The position numbers and the translations under genes are program-made. A DNA stretch of 31,712 nt from a virus, in IMG/VR virus record IMGVR_UViG_3300025120_000293, positions 1 through 31,712 of that record, one strand, 5' to 3'. Below are positions 7,326-15,014 of this stretch, one piece after another; within the stretch, counting starts at the first letter, position 1, and every line of letters starts with the position of its first letter. The notes beneath the pieces were generated by a model. It saw only the letters and a list, made by a program, of their open reading frames with translations. It did not search any database and was not told the DNA's origin.

Positions 7326-7480
7326 TATCTAAACAACCAAAATAAAAAGTTTACAAACATAATTGACCAAAATAAAAACATACCCAATCCCCAACACAAA
7401 TATTTAAGCACTCTTTTTTGCAGTTGCTCATCAACTGGCATATTAACATCTTGTTGGGTTGCTTTATATGTTTTTTTCAT
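7325..7480 (-). CDS. Small membrane protein (51 aa)
   Basis: A 51-residue protein with a polar N-terminal half (MKKTYKATQQDVNMPVDEQL) and one long hydrophobic C-terminal segment rich in Trp and Phe (YLCWGLGMFLFWSIMFVNFL), ending FWLFR. It is predicted as a single-pass membrane peptide with the N-terminus inside. Both of its ends share a TAATG junction with the neighbouring genes, so the three small genes form one coupled unit. A function is not recognised. Possible roles are superinfection exclusion, an accessory holin or an antiholin, but none is supported by motifs. Confidence 0.6.
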   Translation of the reverse strand: MKKTYKATQQDVNMPVDEQLQKRVLKYLCWGLGMFLFWSIMFVNFLFWLFR

Positions 7481-7590
7481 TAGACACTAAATATTACAGA
7501 TACTGACCATAAACAAAAGAATATTGCAATACCTAAGATCATAAAACTCGCAAATGTTAAAAATTCTACTATTTCTTTTTTATTCATCAT
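7480..7590 (-). CDS. Very small membrane protein (36 aa)
   Basis: The frame from ATG 7590 (an in-frame ATG follows directly at 7587) gives 36 residues: MMNKKEIVEFLTFASFMILG and then IAIFFCLWSVSVIFSV. Nearly the whole peptide after residue 9 is hydrophobic, so it is a single transmembrane segment. It is the first gene of a three-gene unit with a good -33/-7 promoter (7604..7635) upstream, and its stop overlaps the next start (TAATG). No family is recognised. Confidence 0.55.
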   Translation of the reverse strand: MMNKKEIVEFLTFASFMILGIAIFFCLWSVSVIFSV

Positions 7591-7603
7591 TCTTAATTTT
7601 CCT

Positions 7604-7635
7604 CAAAGTAAAGCAATATGTTTATTATATGCAAA
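7604..7635 (-). promoter_or_regulatory. Candidate Bacteroidota promoter (-33 TTTG, 20-nt spacer, -7 TTACTTTG)
   Basis: On the minus strand, TTTG at 7635..7632 is followed by a 20-base spacer and TTACTTTG at 7611..7604, one mismatch from TAnnTTTG. This is the only site in the window where I see a well-spaced -33 element too. It stands between the capsid terminator and the ATG at 7590 and would drive the small membrane-peptide unit. Confidence 0.5.
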
Positions 7636-7686
7636 TATTTTTTACTTTATTTAATATTCTTTAATTATTATTTAACATTAGGGCAT

Positions 7687-7714
7687 AAAAAAAGGGGGTA
7701 TAAAACCCCCCTTT
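7687..7714 (-). terminator. Rho-independent terminator after the major capsid gene
   Basis: The minus strand shows AAAGGGGGG, a short TTTTATA loop, CCCCC and seven T. It lies 20 bases past the capsid stop at 7735. A strong terminator here would limit transcription from the head operon into the downstream small genes. Confidence 0.9.
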
Positions 7715-7734
7715 AATAATATAATCTCTAATGA

Positions 7735-8940
7735 TTATAGAGCAGCAATCACTGTTGCGAATGAACCTCTACATAGAGCATTTGGAAGATAAGTTGTGAA
7801 ACCTAATCTTTCTTGAACTCTAACTGTTATAAAGTTCTTTTGAACATTATCAGAATCTTGCTCGAAGAATTCAACACTAATGTTCTCTCTCTGCCAAATT
7901 TGTGCAGCTTGACTAAAATTACCAACGATGAATTCACCTTCTGCCATTGCAGTCGAAATTCTTACAGGTACTCCCATAAATGTTGGTTGTAGTCCTTGAT
8001 AAACTTGATCCTTAAGGTATCTGTTGTCAGAATCTTTAAGAGCAAGAATTTTGTGGAAATCAGTTGGGTGTAATAAAATACCATCTGAAGTATAGTTAGC
8101 TTTTGCCACTTGGTTTAATGCAGTTATAAGTACATCAAATTGTTGTGGGTTAGCAAAGTCAGCAGCACCAAAACCTGATGCACCTGTACTCCAAACTGTA
8201 GCTGAATTTCTTAATCCCTCTAAATTTGGTGCAGTACCATTACCACCTAATAACTGGTCATCTTCTACTGCCATAAGTTTACTTGGAACTCTTGCTGAAA
8301 TATATGAACTTAATTGTTCAGTATCTTCCATCATTTGTCTTGATAATCTTAGGTATGTACCAATCGTTTCGACAGGTGCAGTTGATGCAGTTAAGTTAAA
8401 ATCTGTTTGACCTAAAGCAGAACCCTCTGCCGTAGCAGCAGCACCTTGTGTATAAGCACTTTCTTTTACAAATCTGATTAGATCAGAATTTGTAGTTCCC
8501 ACAGGAACAATTTGTCTTATATGTACTGCATTACTTGGATCAAACTTGTATCCAGGTACTCTTGTTGCTGCGATAACCTCACCAGTATAATCTGCACCAG
8601 TTGTCATATCAGCTTTAACTTCAAATGATGAAGCTCTTGATTTACCTTTTTTAAGTGCTTCAATAGCACCACCATCAATCGCATCTTTAATTGCGGATTT
8701 GAAGTTCATTGGCTTACTATCTACGGCATTTTTTTTAGCTGCCATTTCGATAATATCCATTCTCTTTTGCATTTCATCATTCTTTGCAAGATAGTCGTTA
8801 GTTAAGTTTGAAATCTCACTCTTAAGTGATTCTTCAACCTCGCCTTTAGCGTTATCTTGTGCCGAATTAAATGCTTTTTCAATTTTAGAATCAACTAAAT
8901 CTCCGATTTGGTCTAATTCTTTTTTGATTTCATCGTTCAT
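7735..8940 (-). CDS. Major capsid protein, HK97 fold
   Basis: A 401-residue HK97-type capsid protein (PF05065 family). Residues 1 to about 110 are helical and charged (EIKKELDQIGDLVDSKIEKAF and following), which matches the scaffold-like delta domain that the prohead protease removes. The mature part begins around VKADMTTGADYTGEVI. It contains VETIGTYLRLSRQMMEDTEQLSSYI for the spine helix and E-loop region, MAVEDDQLLGGNGTAPNLEG, and a C-terminal KNFITVRVQERLGFTTYLPNA. The length is typical. The protease gene ends 3 bases upstream, and a strong terminator follows. The upstream sequence TAAATTCG, 5 bases before the ATG, is one mismatch from a -7 box. Confidence 0.95.
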   Translation of the reverse strand: MNDEIKKELDQIGDLVDSKIEKAFNSAQDNAKGEVEESLKSEISNLTNDYLAKNDEMQKRMDIIEMAAKKNAVDSKPMNFKSAIKDAIDGGAIEALKKGKSRASSFEVKADMTTGADYTGEVIAATRVPGYKFDPSNAVHIRQIVPVGTTNSDLIRFVKESAYTQGAAATAEGSALGQTDFNLTASTAPVETIGTYLRLSRQMMEDTEQLSSYISARVPSKLMAVEDDQLLGGNGTAPNLEGLRNSATVWSTGASGFGAADFANPQQFDVLITALNQVAKANYTSDGILLHPTDFHKILALKDSDNRYLKDQVYQGLQPTFMGVPVRISTAMAEGEFIVGNFSQAAQIWQRENISVEFFEQDSDNVQKNFITVRVQERLGFTTYLPNALCRGSFATVIAAL

Positions 8941-8943
8941 TTT

Positions 8944-9645
8944 TTACGAATTTAATTTATTAAACAAATAATTATAAATATCACTATTATCAGCTTTTAT
9001 CTGTGTCGGCTCTGTAACTTCAATTTCGGTTGGCAAAGTGGCACTATCGTTAAAAATAGATTTTAGCTTAACGAGTTCTGCTTCGATAGCATAACCCATA
9101 TTGTCAGAAATGTTACCTTTGCGAATTAACTTCACAAGTTTATCAAATCTTTTCAATACTTTTTCCTTATCTACATTCCCTTTTACATCTAATATCATTG
9201 CTTCATCATTTGCAGCAAGTGTAACGGCAGAAATCTCATAGAGTTTTACCTCTGTTAGTTTTCTATTATATCCATCTCCCATTCCTGCTTCTTTCTGAAG
9301 TGGTAATATACCAACACTATTTTCGGTAATCACCCCTGCTTTCATAAGTTCTAATACATCTGTTCCAAGTTGAGTTTTTGGTATTTTCGCTTCAAACATC
9401 AATCCTTTATCATCTTCATATAGGTTTACCATTTTCCCTAAAGGTTGATCCATATTGTGTTGATATAGGTATTTAACACGACTTCCATTCTCCATAATCG
9501 TTTTTGTATATGCACCAGGTGTAATTATATCACCATCACTATCAACATTGTTAAATACAGAACCATACCCTTTTACGATACCACTCTTTTCATCGGCATC
9601 TACTAATTCACCGATTGGACTTGACTTATATATTATATTTTCCAT
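8944..9645 (-). CDS. Prohead maturation protease, HK97/U35 family
   Basis: A 233-residue serine protease that cleaves the capsid delta domain during prohead maturation. The family pattern is clear: GIVKGYGSVFNNVDSDGDIITPGAY, then VKYLYQHNMDQPLGKM with the catalytic His, then LMKAGVITENSVGI with the nucleophile Ser. About 60 charged residues follow as a C-terminal tail. It directly precedes the capsid gene and follows the MuF-like gene, which is the normal HK97 order. A full -7 box (9650..9657) is placed 4 bases before the ATG, so protease and capsid may be expressed separately from the portal genes. Confidence 0.93.
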   Translation of the reverse strand: MENIIYKSSPIGELVDADEKSGIVKGYGSVFNNVDSDGDIITPGAYTKTIMENGSRVKYLYQHNMDQPLGKMVNLYEDDKGLMFEAKIPKTQLGTDVLELMKAGVITENSVGILPLQKEAGMGDGYNRKLTEVKLYEISAVTLAANDEAMILDVKGNVDKEKVLKRFDKLVKLIRKGNISDNMGYAIEAELVKLKSIFNDSATLPTEIEVTEPTQIKADNSDIYNYLFNKLNS

Positions 9646-9649
9646 TTTA

Positions 9650-9657
9650 CAAAGATA
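9650..9657 (-). promoter_or_regulatory. Candidate -7 box (TATCTTTG) 4 nt before the protease ATG
   Basis: It reads TATCTTTG TAAA ATG on the minus strand. A full TAnnTTTG match this close to the start predicts a leaderless or nearly leaderless mRNA for protease and capsid. A -33 TTTG is not obvious. Confidence 0.5.
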
Positions 9658-9663
9658 TTAATT

Positions 9664-10539
9664 TTAATTGTTTTCATTTTCTTGTAGTGCATCGGTAATA
9701 ATTGCAACACTACCTGCTGCAACCAAACTATTTACAACACCACCTTGTCTTTCATTTAAAGTTTCTTCTTTAGGGAAAGGTGCATTTGTGCATCTACAAT
9801 TAATGACATTTGCAGCACTTCCTGAACTATCACCTGGATAACTTAATTCTTCACCACCAACCATAAATTTTTTATCCATATCAACTACTTGACCATTTGC
9901 TTGAATATGATCTATTCTTGTTCTATTATCAAAAGTTGCAATCCATTCTTTTTGAAGATTCTCTTTGCCAAAAACATCAGTAGCACTTTGATTGGTCGCA
10001 TAATTTGCTGCATTAACACTTTCGGTTCTAACGATTCTTTTTGCATTTACAACCGACATATCTTTAAACTTCTTTCTTAATATTCTTCCTGCTTGCACCT
10101 CATTCATTGATTGAAATTCAGGATCTGCCATATATCTTTTTAATGTCTTTATTAATTCTTTTTTACGATTACCACCAACACTCACAACTCTTGCACCTGC
10201 TACTTGACTACCTATATATGCAAACTTTTCATTCCATATATCCTCATATTCGATATGAGTGTTTTTAGTTATGTATTTCTCAAAGTTTTGAGCATACCAC
10301 TTAGCAAACTTATTCCCAACCTCTTGATACAATCCTACATAAAGATTTATTAGATCGCTATCCTTAAATTTAAATTGCAAGTCAGGTATTTGTTTATTGG
10401 CTTTTAAAAACTCATCGATTATTTGATTGTTTTCACTAACAAGATATTTTGTCCATTTCTTGTCTTGTTTTGCTTCTTCAATGTCTAATTGATTAAGCCA
10501 ATCCTTATGATAGTTTTTTTTGAATTTTTTAGTCAGCAT
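9664..10539 (-). CDS. Minor head protein, Mu F-like (head morphogenesis)
   Basis: A 291-residue protein with a charged helical N-terminal 130 residues and the Mu F/SPP1 gp7 domain after that. Diagnostic parts are RIVRTESVNAANYATNQSA, then KEWIATFDNRTRIDHIQANGQ and NVINCRCTNAPFP. These give the R-T-E, the D-R-T-R-x-x-H and the N-C-R-C ends of the domain. Proteins of this family associate with the portal, enter the prohead and are often injected with the DNA. It overlaps the end of the portal gene by 11 bases and precedes the protease. The C-terminal 30 residues include a short hydrophobic segment (VVNSLVAAGSVAIIT). Confidence 0.9.
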   Translation of the reverse strand: MLTKKFKKNYHKDWLNQLDIEEAKQDKKWTKYLVSENNQIIDEFLKANKQIPDLQFKFKDSDLINLYVGLYQEVGNKFAKWYAQNFEKYITKNTHIEYEDIWNEKFAYIGSQVAGARVVSVGGNRKKELIKTLKRYMADPEFQSMNEVQAGRILRKKFKDMSVVNAKRIVRTESVNAANYATNQSATDVFGKENLQKEWIATFDNRTRIDHIQANGQVVDMDKKFMVGGEELSYPGDSSGSAANVINCRCTNAPFPKEETLNERQGGVVNSLVAAGSVAIITDALQENENN

Positions 10540-12739
10540 TTTGAGAAATCCTTTTTGCCCAAGAAATCATTGCTTTACCACCCCAAAGATTATAAGCCAC
10601 ATACCCTTTGTCTTTATAAGGTTGGTTTCTGTAATCCTCTGATATTTTAGCATTATCCTCGTGTCTTGCTAAAAAGCTATTTATTCGTTTTACAGTATCA
10701 AGTGATATTGGTTCTCTATTTGCAAGTTGATTTGCTCGTTTCCAACCAACTTCCGTACCACCCTTAACAACATCACGACCATATTTCTCTCTCCATTCTA
10801 ACATTCTCTTTGCATTGTTAGTAGCACCTTGTGGATAATCATTATAACTTTCGGCTTTAGTTATTGATTTCTTGCTCGACATTGGGTGTCCACTTGGTAA
10901 AAGGTCTGTGTCGTGTTTACCACTTCTAAATTTACCATTACGAAGAACATATAAAAATGAATTTACTCTTGCATAAGCCCATTGATCTTCACTTGTAACA
11001 CTTGGTCTTACTGATGATGGATTGTTTCTATATGCACCTACACCTCTATTGAATACAGTTTGCAAAGTTCTATAAGAAGTTCTTTTTGATTTATTGTCGC
11101 CAACTTTCTCGTTGTGTTCCTCTACCTTGTTTTTAAGACCTGTTTCTACGGCACTTCCAGGTTTTACTGGTTTATCAATATATTCATCTTTAACATCTTG
11201 TCCAATAATCGCAATATAATCTTCGTGTGATGCACACGGCATATAAATAGCATTGCCATTATCATCGTGTGAATGAACACCTGAACAACCAATCGCTTCT
11301 GCTCTTTCACTTGCTTCTGTTTCGGTTGTATAGACATCTCTGCGAACCTCTCTCTTAACATCAAGAAGTTCATCGTAATTTACTTTAACACTTTTAAAAT
11401 CATCTGTAATCACCTCATCTTGTAATGGCATAAGATTCATTGGAATATAGTAATCATTAAGTTTATCATTGTCAGCTTCAACACCATAACTCATTGCTTG
11501 TCTTTTCTCGTTTGGAGTTAGCCACCAAGCTTGACTCATCTGCCCAACAACTTTATCCATTTCTTCTTGCATTTCAGAAATACTTGTGTAATCAAAGTCA
11601 ATGTATAGTTTGTCGCCATAAGCAGGAACTAACCATCTATTTAATTCATCTTTGATTTTATTAAGTTCAGGAATTACTGCATTTTGATACAATGTCTTTT
11701 TAGCTTCGATTACATTGTTGTATGTAGAAGATTCGGTATTGTTTAAAAGAACTGCAGGAACAGAATAAATATTACATAAATCCTTAATACTTGCATTGTA
11801 CTGCTCTATTAGAGATAAATCAGATGCAGACATTCCAAAGTTAATCCAAGATAATTTCTTTGGTGTTATTACAATATCACCTGCACTATTAGAACCTTGA
11901 TAGTTTTGTCTAAACTTCTCTTTTAATTGTTGTGCTTGAACTTCATTAATATCCCCCTCATCACTCATAAGCACACCTCTTGCAGTTTGATTCTGTAAAT
12001 ACTTCGCACCAGTTGTAACTGCTTCGTTATTCGTATCTAATGATCTTAAACCTGCTTTAAGTGGCGACATTCCGTACAAATGACTACCAGTTCCATCATA
12101 ATAAGGGTTAAAATCTTTAATGTGGCAAATATCCTCTGCTGCCATCTTATATTGCCCATTGTACTCTAATGAATATGATTTAATTGGATCAAATATTCCA
12201 CCACTATTAATCTCTACCTTTTGACTTGGTAATACATATAATTCTTTGAATTTACCTTTATTAGCACCTGTATCAGGTTTTAAGCCATAGATATAACGAT
12301 TACCAGTTAGTTTACCAAAAGCTATTATCTCTTGAATCCAAGCATTGTATGATTGTGCAGGATTAGGTCTTGATAGTAAATCGTGTAGTTCTGTATCTGC
12401 TACTTCTTCAAGAGCGTGTTTTCTTAAAACCTCTGCTTTGTGTAATGCAGAACCATTAGCGATACCACTTGTCATTGCTTTGTATCTCTTTAACTCATTC
12501 TCACTTTTAATCTCATATATCTGAAATGGAATTGTTGCTGCCGTTTTCGCAATAAGATTTACAATAGAATAAATAGTTGTGTTGTATTGATACCCTTTTT
12601 CGATGTATGTGCTATCGTTTTCAGGATTCCAAATAATACTATTCCCTATGTAGTTATATATCGCTTTATTAAACTCTGCATTAGTTTGTTGAAAATTTTT
12701 TGATACGAGTTTCTGAAATCTTGATAATATTGATGCCAT
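10529..12739 (-). CDS. Portal protein, HK97 type, with a long C-terminal extension
   Basis: A 736-residue protein. Residues 1 to about 450 are a normal HK97-family portal: GYQYNTTIYSIVNLIAKTAATIPFQIYE, LLSRPNPAQSYNAW, GNRYIYGLKP, GMSPLKAGLRSLD and GRNYQ/GSNSAGDIVITP-type segments, then PNEKRQAMSYG at the end. Residues from about 480 onwards are extra. They include AIGCSGVHSHDDNGNAIYMPCASH (a possible Cys/His metal site) and two globular segments, one with FNRGVGAYRNN...RVNSFLYVLRNG...DLLPSGHP and one with SYNDYPQGATNNAKRMLEW...KRANQLANREPI...YNLWGGKAMISWA. These extra segments also occur in other phage head proteins as far as I recall. The portal forms the DNA gate and packaging ring. The large terminase gene lies upstream with a 30-base gap. 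Confidence 0.92.
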   Translation of the reverse strand: MASILSRFQKLVSKNFQQTNAEFNKAIYNYIGNSIIWNPENDSTYIEKGYQYNTTIYSIVNLIAKTAATIPFQIYEIKSENELKRYKAMTSGIANGSALHKAEVLRKHALEEVADTELHDLLSRPNPAQSYNAWIQEIIAFGKLTGNRYIYGLKPDTGANKGKFKELYVLPSQKVEINSGGIFDPIKSYSLEYNGQYKMAAEDICHIKDFNPYYDGTGSHLYGMSPLKAGLRSLDTNNEAVTTGAKYLQNQTARGVLMSDEGDINEVQAQQLKEKFRQNYQGSNSAGDIVITPKKLSWINFGMSASDLSLIEQYNASIKDLCNIYSVPAVLLNNTESSTYNNVIEAKKTLYQNAVIPELNKIKDELNRWLVPAYGDKLYIDFDYTSISEMQEEMDKVVGQMSQAWWLTPNEKRQAMSYGVEADNDKLNDYYIPMNLMPLQDEVITDDFKSVKVNYDELLDVKREVRRDVYTTETEASERAEAIGCSGVHSHDDNGNAIYMPCASHEDYIAIIGQDVKDEYIDKPVKPGSAVETGLKNKVEEHNEKVGDNKSKRTSYRTLQTVFNRGVGAYRNNPSSVRPSVTSEDQWAYARVNSFLYVLRNGKFRSGKHDTDLLPSGHPMSSKKSITKAESYNDYPQGATNNAKRMLEWREKYGRDVVKGGTEVGWKRANQLANREPISLDTVKRINSFLARHEDNAKISEDYRNQPYKDKGYVAYNLWGGKAMISWAKRISQNAD

Positions 12740-12757
12740 CGAATAACTTTTATTTTA

Positions 12758-12765
12758 CAAAAATA
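12758..12765 (-). promoter_or_regulatory. Candidate -7 box (TATTTTTG) before the portal gene
   Basis: It reads TATTTTTG on the minus strand, 18 bases before the portal ATG at 12739 and just past the terminase stop. A TTTTTTG run lies 12 bases further upstream, too close for a standard -33 element. Confidence 0.4.
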
Positions 12766-12769
12766 CTAA

Positions 12770-13954
12770 TTAAATTACAAAAAAGTTTTCTTTCTTACCA
12801 AAGGAGGAATAAACGGCATAACGAATAGAATCCATTAAGTGATTTTCCTTGTCTTGTGGCTTATTTATTATTGTTCCATCTTTTAATTGTTCCCAATAAT
12901 AGCTTTGATATTCTCGTAATATATTCTTTGATTCGTTGCTTACAATAATATCGTATTCTTTTAATTTAGATATTCCTGCATTTATACTTCCTTGACCTTT
13001 TGTTGCAGGTTTTATATATAACCCTAATCTTCTCATCTCCTCAATAGATTTTGGTTCAGCAGAATCAGCATAAGTAATTACCTCGCCATACCCTTTAGCT
13101 TTGAGTATATCTACAATATCGCTATTGGTTAAACCCTTTTGATACATTATCTCGTGCAGATACACCCTATCGTGCTTTTTAAAGACAAGAACACAAGCAG
13201 TTGGATCATTACTATACCCATAGTCAATTCCGACTATTCCCTCTACATCTAAATCAAATTCAGGAAATTCATCATAATCAATAAAAGTCCAGTTGTTAAA
13301 TATTTGTCTTGCACTAAAGATTGCTTTTAATCCCTCACCATATACTCTCCAGTAATCAGGATCACGAAGTTTCATTCTTTCTATTTCGTGTACTAACTCA
13401 TCTGACAAGAAGTTGTTGTCCTTGTAGGTTGTTACCCAAGTATCGCAATCATCTCTTGGAATAAGGTCGTTATAAATCCAATGGATAGGATCTGATGGGT
13501 TAAAATCAACAATTAACATATCGGTAGTTCTCATATTGATTTGTCTAAAATCCTCTATGTTTAATTCATTGCCCTCATTTAAAAATGCAATGTTTCTTTT
13601 TCGCCCTCTTATTTTTTGTGGTTCATCTACCGATAAGAATTCTATTAAGTGGTTATTGTACTTAAAAGTATTATCAGCTTTATTATGAACTCCTGAATAA
13701 TAGATTCCAGTTTCTTGTAGCACTATCATTATGTCTCGCATCACACTTCCTCTTAATGCAGGTAATGTCTTACGAACGATAGATATTGTCAAAGGTTTCT
13801 TAGATGTTGTAATAAGATAAACCAGGTATTGACAAACGGCTACTGTTTTTCCTGACCTTGTTCCTCCTTGATGGACTTTAAATCTTTTTTCTGATCTAAT
13901 AAGGTCGTAGAATTGTCTATTGCATCTTTGTTCAACTTTCTTGGTGGTGTCCAT
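12770..13954 (-). CDS. Terminase large subunit
   Basis: A 394-residue packaging motor and nuclease. The ATPase has Walker A GGTRSGKT at residues 30 to 37 and Walker B IAFLNEGNE at 122 to 130. The coupling part follows near IVDFNPSDPIHWIYND. The RNase-H-like nuclease has its first Asp in GIDYGYSNDP (D244), a second in ITYADSAEPKS and a third in HLMDSIRYAVYS near the C-terminus. The pattern is that of PBSX-type terminases (Terminase_3/6 group). No other Met occurs before Walker A, so the start at 13954 is favoured even though it lies 115 bases inside the small-subunit gene. The portal gene follows. Confidence 0.95.
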   Translation of the reverse strand: MDTTKKVEQRCNRQFYDLIRSEKRFKVHQGGTRSGKTVAVCQYLVYLITTSKKPLTISIVRKTLPALRGSVMRDIMIVLQETGIYYSGVHNKADNTFKYNNHLIEFLSVDEPQKIRGRKRNIAFLNEGNELNIEDFRQINMRTTDMLIVDFNPSDPIHWIYNDLIPRDDCDTWVTTYKDNNFLSDELVHEIERMKLRDPDYWRVYGEGLKAIFSARQIFNNWTFIDYDEFPEFDLDVEGIVGIDYGYSNDPTACVLVFKKHDRVYLHEIMYQKGLTNSDIVDILKAKGYGEVITYADSAEPKSIEEMRRLGLYIKPATKGQGSINAGISKLKEYDIIVSNESKNILREYQSYYWEQLKDGTIINKPQDKENHLMDSIRYAVYSSFGKKENFFVI

Positions 13955-14283
13955 TCTATAATGGTTGATTTAATTTGATTGTCGTGTACTATCTCTTGTC
14001 TTTCAACATAACCTCTTTTCTTTCCCTTTGTCTTTAGAAGAAAGATTGTTGCAGTTGTATTGCCCTCACTTATTTGTTTGTGTAGTTGTGATTCAGCAAA
14101 ATCAAGTGCAATGTTCTCAATATCTTTTACTTGCTTTGCAAATTTTTCATCTTTGTTAAGATAGTCATAAAATGTAGTTCTGCCAACTCCAACTTTCTTA
14201 CAAGCAGTTGTAACAACTCCAAGAGATTTTTCCAATGCTGCGATAATTGCTTTTTTAGTATGTTCGGTTTTGTTTGTTTTCAC
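13840..14283 (-). CDS. Terminase small subunit
   Basis: The product has an N-terminal helix-turn-helix (AIIAALEKSLGVVTTACKKVGVGRTTFYDYL), then DEKFAKQVKDIENIALDFAESQLHKQISEGNTTATIFLLKTKGKKRGY, the usual oligomerisation pattern of small terminases. It would bind the packaging site and load the large subunit. In-frame starts are ATG 14319, ATG 14298 and GTG 14283. ATG 14319 is inside terminator 14299..14327, and ATG 14298 lies above a -7 box. I therefore prefer the GTG, which stands 4 bases after that box and gives 147 residues. The last 115 bases overlap the large-subunit gene in another frame. Confidence 0.85.
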   Translation of the reverse strand: MKTNKTEHTKKAIIAALEKSLGVVTTACKKVGVGRTTFYDYLNKDEKFAKQVKDIENIALDFAESQLHKQISEGNTTATIFLLKTKGKKRGYVERQEIVHDNQIKSTIIEWTPPRKLNKDAIDNSTTLLDQKKDLKSIKEEQGQEKQ

Positions 14284-14287
14284 TTTA

Positions 14288-14295
14288 CAAAAATA
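14288..14295 (-). promoter_or_regulatory. Candidate -7 box (TATTTTTG) 4 nt before the terminase GTG
   Basis: It reads TATTTTTG TAAA GTG on the minus strand. A CTTG, one mismatch from TTTG, occurs 21 bases upstream within the terminator stem-loop. It would be the promoter of the packaging/head operon, with an almost leaderless start. Confidence 0.5.
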
Positions 14296-14298
14296 CAT

Positions 14299-14327
14299 AA
14301 AAAAACCCCACTTAAACAAGCAGGGTT
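14299..14327 (-). terminator. Rho-independent terminator between early and packaging genes
   Basis: On the minus strand AACCCTGCTT pairs with AAGTGGGGTT (two wobble pairs) around a GTTT loop and is followed by T residues to 14299. It closes the transcript of the gene ending at 14385 and stands directly before the terminase promoter box. Confidence 0.75.
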
Positions 14328-14384
14328 AAAAACCAGGTTTCATAACTTCCTATTATCTTTCACAGTTTATGTCGGAAAGTGGTT

Positions 14385-14720
14385 TTATTCGACACTATAT
14401 TTTTTAATTCTTTGAATCCACTTGGTAATATCATTTTTGGTTTGCCAACCTGAAACATTACCAAACTCATCAGAAAATATATTCAATGACATAAGTTCAT
14501 TAAAACTATCTAATATAGCGATTTCAAAATCTACTATACCATCTCCGTAGAAACCATCACCACCTACAACAGATAATGTTAGCCCATTGTCAAAAGTATA
14601 TTTTGATCTTTTTTCTCCAAACATTCCAGTTTTGAATGTTAGTTCCTCAAATGTATTAACATCTACAGGTTCGTTATTTTTAATTTTATTTACTTCTCTT
14701 AATAATTTTTCAATACTCAT
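14385..14720 (-). CDS. Hypothetical phage protein (111 aa)
   Basis: A 111-residue soluble protein. The N-terminal helix (SIEKLLREVNKIKNNEPVDV) is followed by strand-rich LTLSVVGGDGFYGDGIVDFEIAILDS and a C-terminal GWQTKNDITKWIQRIKKY. The acidic, glycine-rich GGDGFYGDG segment is distinctive and recalls small unannotated proteins of Bacteroidota phages, but I know of no function for them. It lies between a G/C hairpin (14742..14760) and terminator 14299..14327, at the end of the early region. It is likely a real gene because its composition matches its neighbours and the frame is long for the gap. Confidence 0.7.
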   Translation of the reverse strand: MSIEKLLREVNKIKNNEPVDVNTFEELTFKTGMFGEKRSKYTFDNGLTLSVVGGDGFYGDGIVDFEIAILDSFNELMSLNIFSDEFGNVSGWQTKNDITKWIQRIKKYSVE

Positions 14721-14739
14721 CTTTTTTATTTTTAGTTAA

Positions 14740-14762
14740 GTGGGGGTGATTTTCACCCCCTT
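14740..14762. other. Strong G/C hairpin between two small genes
   Basis: GGGGGTGA pairs with TCACCCCC around a TTT loop (14742..14760). On the minus strand the hairpin is followed by ACTTAACT rather than a T run, so it is not a standard minus-strand terminator. It may act as a weak terminator, a processing site or an attenuator between the 74- and 111-residue genes. Its GGGGGTGATT arm matches the terminator at 21261..21270. Confidence 0.45.
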
Positions 14763-14768
14763 GATTTG

Positions 14769-14993
14769 TTAATTATTATTTAAACGATAAGCAGTCATAC
14801 CATTAGGAAATTGTGCATAATCATTTATTAAATCTTTTTTATATAAACTACTTAAAACACCCTTTAATTGACTATGACTTAATTTGCAATCTTCCATTAT
14901 ATTTTCAAAACATTCAGCAGGAACACCCTCAAACCAATCACCATCGGCAATAAAATTTAAAACTTTTGTTTCTAATTCAGTTAAATTTTTCAT
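14769..14993 (-). CDS. Small winged-helix-like protein (74 aa)
   Basis: A 74-residue protein whose order of helices resembles a winged helix: LTELETKVLNFIADG, then FENIMEDCKLSHSQLKGVLSSLYKKDLIND, then a short wing-like AQFPNGMTAYRLN. The SHSQLKGVLSSLYKKDLI part is typical of a recognition helix with the following strand (MarR/IclR-like topology). It could therefore bind DNA as a small regulator. The gap upstream contains a tandem 19-base AT-rich repeat (15015..15052), a reasonable operator for an early or middle gene. The exact family is not recognised. Confidence 0.6.
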   Translation of the reverse strand: MKNLTELETKVLNFIADGDWFEGVPAECFENIMEDCKLSHSQLKGVLSSLYKKDLINDYAQFPNGMTAYRLNNN

Positions 14994-15014
14994 ATTGTTG
15001 TTTTTAATTATACT

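Noticed and set aside
7164-7590. Toxin-antitoxin pair in the small membrane-peptide unit
   Set aside because: No recognisable antitoxin fold or known toxin motif. Small hydrophobic peptides alone do not justify the call.
11164-11373. Minus-strand 69-codon frame inside the portal gene
   Set aside because: It is an alternative frame of the portal extension with no own signal. The portal frame is continuous and conserved-looking.
14284-14319. ATG 14319 as the small terminase start
   Set aside because: The first codons would lie on the terminator hairpin (14299..14327), upstream of the promoter box. The HTH begins only after GTG 14283.
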